Origin: Bryopsis sp. KO-2023
Taxonomy: Eukaryota; Chlorophyta; Ulvophyceae; Bryopsidales; Bryopsidaceae
Direction of reading: 5' to 3'
DNA length: 64,000 nt
Assembly: GCA_030272585.1 (NCBI GenBank)
Contig: BSYQ01000008.1
Span: 4,898,001 to 4,962,000, forward strand
Under the pieces are notes generated by a model, which made no database searches, was not told where the DNA came from, and saw only the letters and a list, made by a program, of their open reading frames with translations. Each line of letters starts with the position of its first letter. Position 1 is the first letter of the stretch. Shown here in pieces: positions 58,651 through 64,000 of the stretch. Both the position numbers and the translations under genes were made by a program.

Positions 58651-61600
58651 CGTTAACTGCGCAGTCTGCAAGTCCCCTGGGGGACCGTCCCCCTCGTCGC
58701 CTAGCGGGCCACCTGCAGCACTGCTCACCTTCTCCTCAAGGCCTCCAGAATTTCCTGCACCAGTGTCCCTGCCTGGACCACCACCTGCAGAAATTCCATC
58801 CACCAGACTTACTTCTCCGTGTTGCGGCTGCACCGGCACTCCAACTACGGAATGGACTCCGCGCCCATAGGCTACCCTCCCCTGAGGTAACACCCTGTGT
58901 GAGTGGCTACGCCGGCCTTCTCACACTCCACTTCTGTCCACCTTCGCCTCTTTTCTCACTCCTGCAAGTCCTCCCTGGACTTCCTCTTCCTTCAAAACTT
59001 GGGGCTGAGCAACTTTCTTGAGGGATGTTGATCTTAGCTTCCCCGCTCAGTTGTCCTACATGGGTGTATGCTTCACATGGCACTCCACTCATGCACCATC
59101 TCCTCAGATGTAGCTACACATGGCTTTGCATCTGCAAGAGATATCTGCAAGTCTTGCTCTCCTTTTCTCACTTCACAACCCATAAGCACCACCTGGTGCT
59201 TTCACCTTAAACTCTCTTTTTTTTTTTTAACTTGTACTCTTCTCGTAAAAAGCACCTGACTACAATGTGGCTGCAAAAAGAATATAAAACCTGCCACATT
59301 CAACTTCCTTTCTTTTCCTCCTATTTTACCCTAATAAATCAGCAAAATACTGAGTGCACCTCTTTCTTTTGTCACAACAAACCACTAAGTATATTATGGC
59401 AGTCCAAACACAAAAATCTGCCACAGTTTCTTTGTGTAAAGAATGCCTGAAAACTTCAGGTGACTCCAGCATATCACCAATATACTTTCTATCGCCAACA
59501 GGATAGAAACTCTACCAAAATAACTATCAGAAATATACTCCCTTTGAAAATCAGCAACCACTCTGCATCCAAATGAAAAAGGAAGAACAGAACTATACCA
59601 AACAAGCAAAGAAAACTTCTCTTTTGTTCAGCCATCTGCCCTTTAGACTGCTGCCCTTTTTCTGTGCCTCAAGAGTACCACTGCTAGTTCAATAACTGAC
59701 CTGAAATTTTCTGGAAACCTGAATAAACTTCCAGAATGAGATATATCCTGAAAACCTATTTTCCAACACCTCAAAGACAAATAACCAAGAGTGTAACCAG
59801 AAATTTCTTTTCTCTAAGACCAAGCTTCTTCAACCAACTCTGCTACCACCAAAGTCTTGTTGAAATAAAAACCTAGTACCGAGAAAATGCTGCCATCAAC
59901 CAATGAAAATACCCTTTTAATCAATAAGTAGGATGTGGCTGTTTTAACACTTCATCCTCCCCATCTGATTTCATTTCTCTTTGAAAGACAATCAGTATTT
60001 TCAAACAGCTTAATTTCCAGAATTCCCTAGACTATCTTTGAAAATTCAGTCTCTAACAATACTACCACAATTGAGTATTGTTCCCTTCCAGAAAATTCTC
60101 TAATCACTAGCAACCGTTTACTGCTCAATAAGGGGCATCCTTGAACAAAATAACCTGCCCTCATATCAATGTATCTGACTGAAAATTTTCTGCTAGCGGA
60201 AAATAACAAATGTCCTATCTCAGAACACCCATAATAGAAGAAAAGACCAGCTACTGCTGTACCAAACATTTCTTCAATTCACCACTATCACTCAACCTAC
60301 TAAAGAAGAGTTCCATGGACCTATTGGTCCCTTCAAAAATCTACATCTTTTCCTGACCTGAAAAGCAAGGCTGCCACAGAAAAATACCTTGCCAATACAT
60401 CTAATATTTGCCCTGCCAACAACAGAAAATGATCTGCCACTGATCTATAAAAAGACTGATATTCTGTCATTTGTCCCACCAAACAACAGAAAATAATCTG
60501 CCACTAGTCTATTATAGAACGAAAACTTCATGTCATTGACATTCTTCTGAGAATAACCTGCCACTGGTCTATTCAGAAATCAGAGCAATATACCATAGGG
60601 TCCATCAAGAAAAAGACAAGACAACCCTTCCACAGAAACACAAACACTATACCTCAACTGACCAATAGAGTAGAACTGAAAAGTGCCTTAGCTTTCTGCA
60701 AGCAACTCTAAAATAAGTTCTGACCTTCAGTTCTCCTCATTTCAAGTTCAGAAACGACTCTGAAAAATTCCCTCAAGCTATTGTGCATTCACTGAAACAC
60801 CTGAAAATGTTCCCACAATCAACACAAATGTAGCAAGTGTTCCTGATGTACAAACATCCAAAATATGTATGCACAATCACATCAAAGCTGATGTGACACA
60901 TGTTCTGACCTGCCACTAAAGCCAAGAATTTTTCCACTGCAACCTTCAACACTCTGAAATGATAAGTCACCACTGCTGCTCAAATCCACTGAGCCAAGGA
61001 TAAATCTCCACTAACAAATGCACAAATCCAAGCAAACAAGGAGGAACTCCTGAACAGAAAAATCCTAACTTCTGACCAATAAAGCTGTCAAATATCAACA
61101 CCAGATTTTTGAAAGAATATCAAATCTTCCCTGAAAAATCTACCTGGTCTCAAAGACTCTTTCCAGAATTTCCATCGCTGACTTGCGATCAATCAAAGCC
61201 TTTCAGAACATCTCCCTCACTTCAGCCTGAAAATTTGACTGCATCTCTTTAAATCCTTTCTAATGTGATCATACATCTATTCCAGAATGTATGCTGCAAT
61301 CAGAAGATCATAGATCACCTGATCCTGCAATCAATCTGCAGCTCACTACTTCTAAAGTCACTTCAATCAACCAACGAAATGATCAGATCACTCAAATGTA
61401 ACCCTGCAAGCACGTAACACTCTTGCATCTCACGTCTGCGCTCAACTTACGCTCAACCTGCGCTCAACCTGAGTCAGTTAAGCGACGCCTGCATCAGTCG
61501 CACTCACTGCGTACACTGCAACTCTTCCTGGTCGCAGCAACTTAATGTGTGCTGCGCAATTCTCACTCTCGCACACATCCTGCCACGTTCTGTGCAAGTC

Positions 61601-62541
61601 CATCAGATCCTGCACCTTGTGCCGACCTTGCACAGAGCTGCGCGTTCCTGCGTCAGCTGCGCGATCCCTGCATCAGCTGTTCCTTCAATCGACACGCAGT
61701 CCCAACATCGTCTGCGAACTTCCATCAAGAGCTGCACAGTTCCATAAACACTGCGCAGTCCCTGCATCCTGCATAGGTTGCCCAGCCTGCATCTGCGCGA
61801 AATGTCCCATCGACATTGCAATCCACTGCACGCAGCGTAACTCCGTCGTCTGCAGTGCAATTTCGCATATGCAGCGCTTTCCTGTGGCTGCTGCGCGTCA
61901 CATCATCCACTTACGCAGTGCCAACATTCGCTGCGCACTTCCAGCAAAACCTACGCACGTTCTGTCTGCGATGCAATCCTGCACGCGGTACATTTCCATA
62001 TTCGCTGCGCAACCTTGTATCAACAGCGTAATTCCACATCTGCGGTACAACTCTGCATCTGCGGCGCAATCCTGGATCTGGTGCGCATTCCTGGATCTGC
62101 TGCGCAGTTCTACACCTGCGACGCAATCCTCCAAATGCCGCGCCACCCAACGTCTCCTGCGACGCTGCATAGTCGTGCTGCGCTTGACAATGCTGCGCGC
62201 CTGTGTGTAAGCTGCGCTTCTACATACTCCAATGTATTGCCCTGCGCTCTACACATCACTTCTGCGAAATCTGTCTGCCGCAGTGTTCTTACACACACTG
62301 CGCCCATTCTACTCCTGACGCTGATTCAGCGACTTTCCTCCACACAGCACACTCAAACACTCCAATGGATAACTGCAAATCTGCAAAGCACTGGCGTTTG
62401 TCTGCCTTGCAAACCTCTGCTTTGCACTGTGCTGTGTGCCTGCTAGTGTCCTGCGCTTCTGCGCCTTCTCACTGCGCGCCTGCCGCGCATACTGCTGCCT
62501 CTGCAGCCTGCCAGGCTCGTTTGTGATCTTGTCACAAGCCT

Positions 62542-62553
62542 GCTCCGAAACCA
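62542..62553 (-). promoter_or_regulatory. Primer-binding site of the nested element
   Basis: TGGTTTCGGAGC on the - strand, one base from the end of the 5' LTR; it would pair with the 3' end of a tRNA ending GCTCCGAAACCA. Confidence 0.7.
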
Positions 62554-62554
62554 A

Positions 62555-63204
62555 TGTAACGACTCTGCCCTGCAGATCGCTTTTTCTGCTTCAATACACT
62601 GAAGACTGCGACCCTGCCGGTCTGCCAGTCTGAACTGCCGTTCTATTGAACGACCATGGGAGAGACACTTGAACCTAGCAAGGTTCAAGGGCGAGATCAG
62701 GTTCCAAACTAAGGTTAGGTTAAGTTACAAGAATGTCCAAGCCCCAACAACTTATACCGTTTCTTCCAACCCTGATCCAAACTGATCCTAAGCCATAACA
62801 TCAGTCTGCATCAGTGTTGCAGACCATCAAACTACCAAGTTCCTTTCAGTCCCCTTTCATGACATGCAGCCTCAGACACCTTGCACGGTACTGCGGTCCT
62901 GAGTCTGCCACCTAAGACCTTCTAGAACCTTGTGCCTGCCAGCTCTGCAGCCCACGTTCTGCAACGCTGCCAGCACCTGTCTGCCATCAGCAACCCTGTC
63001 AGCCCGACTACTCTGCCACTTCGTCAGTCTGCCAATCTGCTGACTACCAGTCCTTTAGTCTGCAGGTCTGAAGGACCTGAACCATTCCTGCTTCTGCAGA
63101 ATCATAGCAGTCAACCTGCAGCCTAATCTGTCAGCCCAATCACTGCCAGTTCTGCAAGCCTGCAGGTCTGCCTGAATCGCCTTTGATTCTGCCGAATCAC
63201 TACA
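62555..63204 (-). repeat. 5' LTR of the nested element
   Basis: 650 bp, matching 54001-54650; followed on the + side by the target duplication TTGTC. Confidence 0.92.
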
Positions 63205-63491
63205 TTGTCTTTCCGTCCTCAAAACGCTTGATGCGCGTCACTGGTCGACAACACTTCTGCACATAGAGCAATCAAGTCGTGTCCTGTTTTTCCAGCACAG
63301 TGTGGTGCGAAAGCTTTTCCTCGAAGATATCGAAGATGAAGACTGCTGACGGTTTGCTGGTTGACCACGTCGTCGTTGCGTCGTCCAAAGGTATCACAAA
63401 TATGGTCGAGTCGAGAAAAAATAAAGAAGAATATTCAATCGAAAAGGCCGCAAGAGCAAAGCAACTCCTGCTCCCCTTCTTGGCCACCAAC

Positions 63492-63856
63492 TAAATGATA
63501 AGACTCAATCAAAATCTTACAAGCATACTTTCATGACAACCCAATATATAGGTCCACATTCAGTTAGCCAGCAACTCACAACAAACTGTAAGTCCTCCAG
63601 TCAATCCACTATCCTAACCACTGCAACTACACCCTTCATCGTATTTAGTGTAGCCTACACTATTTCCGTGTACGGCAGAAATTTTAGAAAACAGAAAATA
63701 GTGTGGGCCACACTATTTCCGAAATCTACACTTCTAGTTAACGTTTCGGTTTTCCATGAATTAGTGTGGCCTGCACTATTACTGAGGTAACACTATTAAA
63801 AGACCCACACTAAATACGATTGAGGGTGTAGCACGCTGGCTGAGTCACCTGGGACA
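63492..63856 (-). repeat. 5' LTR of the outer element (interrupted by a MITE)
   Basis: 164 bp of LTR plus a 201-bp insertion (MITE and duplicated TA). Confidence 0.85.
63630..63828. mobile_element. 199-bp MITE with TA target duplication (Tc1/mariner-like)
   Basis: Terminal inverted repeats CACCCTTCATCGTATTTAGT and the complement of CACCCTCAATCGTATTTAGT (two mismatches in 22) are flanked by TA (63628-63629 and 63829-63830). The empty site is preserved in the other LTR at about 51815. The inner part holds further inverted copies of a TAGTGTGGCC-type word. Confidence 0.88.
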
Positions 63857-63861
63857 TCATG

Positions 63862-64000
63862 GTGAAAAGTTTGGCTAATGGGTGTCATGGAGATGTGATC
63901 AGATCATCACATGCGGGTTTCTTCATCGTGGCGATTGTACATTTGTCCTCATCAGCGCCGAATCGTTGGCGATCGTGCTTTCCTCATGATTTCAACGAGC
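63862..64000. other. Right flank of the retrotransposon nest
   Basis: Continues the host sequence that was interrupted at 51673. Too short to assign. Confidence 0.4.

Larger units (their letters stand above)
54001..63204 (-). mobile_element. 9.2-kb LTR retrotransposon without recognisable pol (LARD-like), nested
   Basis: Two 650-bp LTRs (54001-54650 and 62555-63204) look identical, and a 5-bp duplication TTGTC flanks the whole (53996-54000 and 63205-63209). Orientation is fixed by a primer-binding site TGGTTTCGGAGC one base inside the LTR at 62555 (read on the - strand, 62542-62553) and a purine tract GATGGGGAGGAA abutting the other LTR (54651-54662). The 7.9-kb interior has no reverse transcriptase, integrase or long gag; only a repeat-bearing frame near 58.2-58.9 kb stands out. 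This is the profile of large retrotransposon derivatives that depend on an autonomous partner. Identical LTRs imply a recent insertion. Confidence 0.9.
51674..63861 (-). mobile_element. Outer short-LTR retrotransposon, split by a nested LTR element
   Basis: The element is 51679-63856, flanked by an exact 5-bp duplication TCATG (51674-51678 and 63857-63861). Its 164-bp LTRs are 51679-51842 (3') and 63492-63856 (5', holding a 199-bp MITE plus TA). Read on the - strand they begin TGTCCC and differ at one base that I could see. A primer-binding-like TGGTGGCCAAGAAG starts two bases inside the 5' LTR (63476-63489). A purine tract GGGGGAGG precedes the 3' LTR (about 51845-51852). Without the nested insertions the element is about 2.8 kb and carries a single ORF; reverse transcriptase and RNase H are absent, so it is non-autonomous. 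Confidence 0.82.

Noticed and set aside
58338-59021. 227-residue + strand frame in the nested element
   Set aside because: Primer-binding site and purine tract show the element is transcribed on the - strand; the frame is the complement of the 54-bp repeat.
1-64000. CRISPR arrays, prokaryotic operons, rRNA
   Set aside because: No regularly spaced identical repeats with unique spacers, no ribosome-binding sites or polycistronic layout, and no rRNA-like conserved stretches.

Overview
This is nuclear DNA from a eukaryote with GT-AG introns of roughly 100 to 1,600 bases. Introns and spacers are rich in long A/T runs, and transposable elements are abundant. No gene fixes the taxon. A PLAC8 protein, a heavily intron-split bacterial-type alpha-2-macroglobulin, a pyranose-oxidase/aldosulose-dehydratase fusion and retrotransposon-dense flanks fit a complex alga or early plant-lineage organism better than an animal, fungus or vascular plant. 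That placement is a guess.

0-12.8 kb (+ strand) holds small genes: the 3' end of an ankyrin-repeat gene with an inverted-repeat element in its last intron, a six-exon secreted Ala/Cys-rich protein, a two-exon PLAC8 protein, and a five-exon single-pass membrane protein. 12.8-26.9 kb (- strand) is one long gene. I could join 24 phase-compatible exons into a 1,430-residue alpha-2-macroglobulin of the bacterial type, with a signal peptide, no thioester-domain region, and a C-terminal membrane anchor. Next come a foldback hAT-like element (27.7-29.1 kb) and a small three-exon gene (30.7-31.5 kb, -).

33.9-48.9 kb (- strand) holds a tandem duplication of an unusual gene. Copy 1 joins a pyranose 2-oxidase (FAD, GMC-related) to a beta-propeller plus cupin protein resembling fungal aldos-2-ulose dehydratase, in one 1,309-codon reading frame. 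The two activities are consecutive in the fungal route glucose -> glucosone (+H2O2) -> cortalcerone-type pyranones. Copy 1 carries a single in-frame TGA where copy 2 has Arg. Copy 2 is broken: a 5'-truncated LINE sits in its third exon, and its middle is replaced by about 2.8 kb whose two edges are arrays of GCTTCC/GGAAGC palindromes.

51.7-63.9 kb is a nest of elements, all on the - strand. An older short-LTR element (164-bp LTRs, TSD TCATG) carries one 529-residue ORF. A 9.2-kb LTR element with apparently identical 650-bp LTRs, TSD TTGTC and no recognisable pol has inserted into it. A 199-bp MITE sits in the outer 5' LTR.

Exon joins were made by hand from splice signals and reading phase. 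No similarity search was run, so all family calls rest on recognised motifs.
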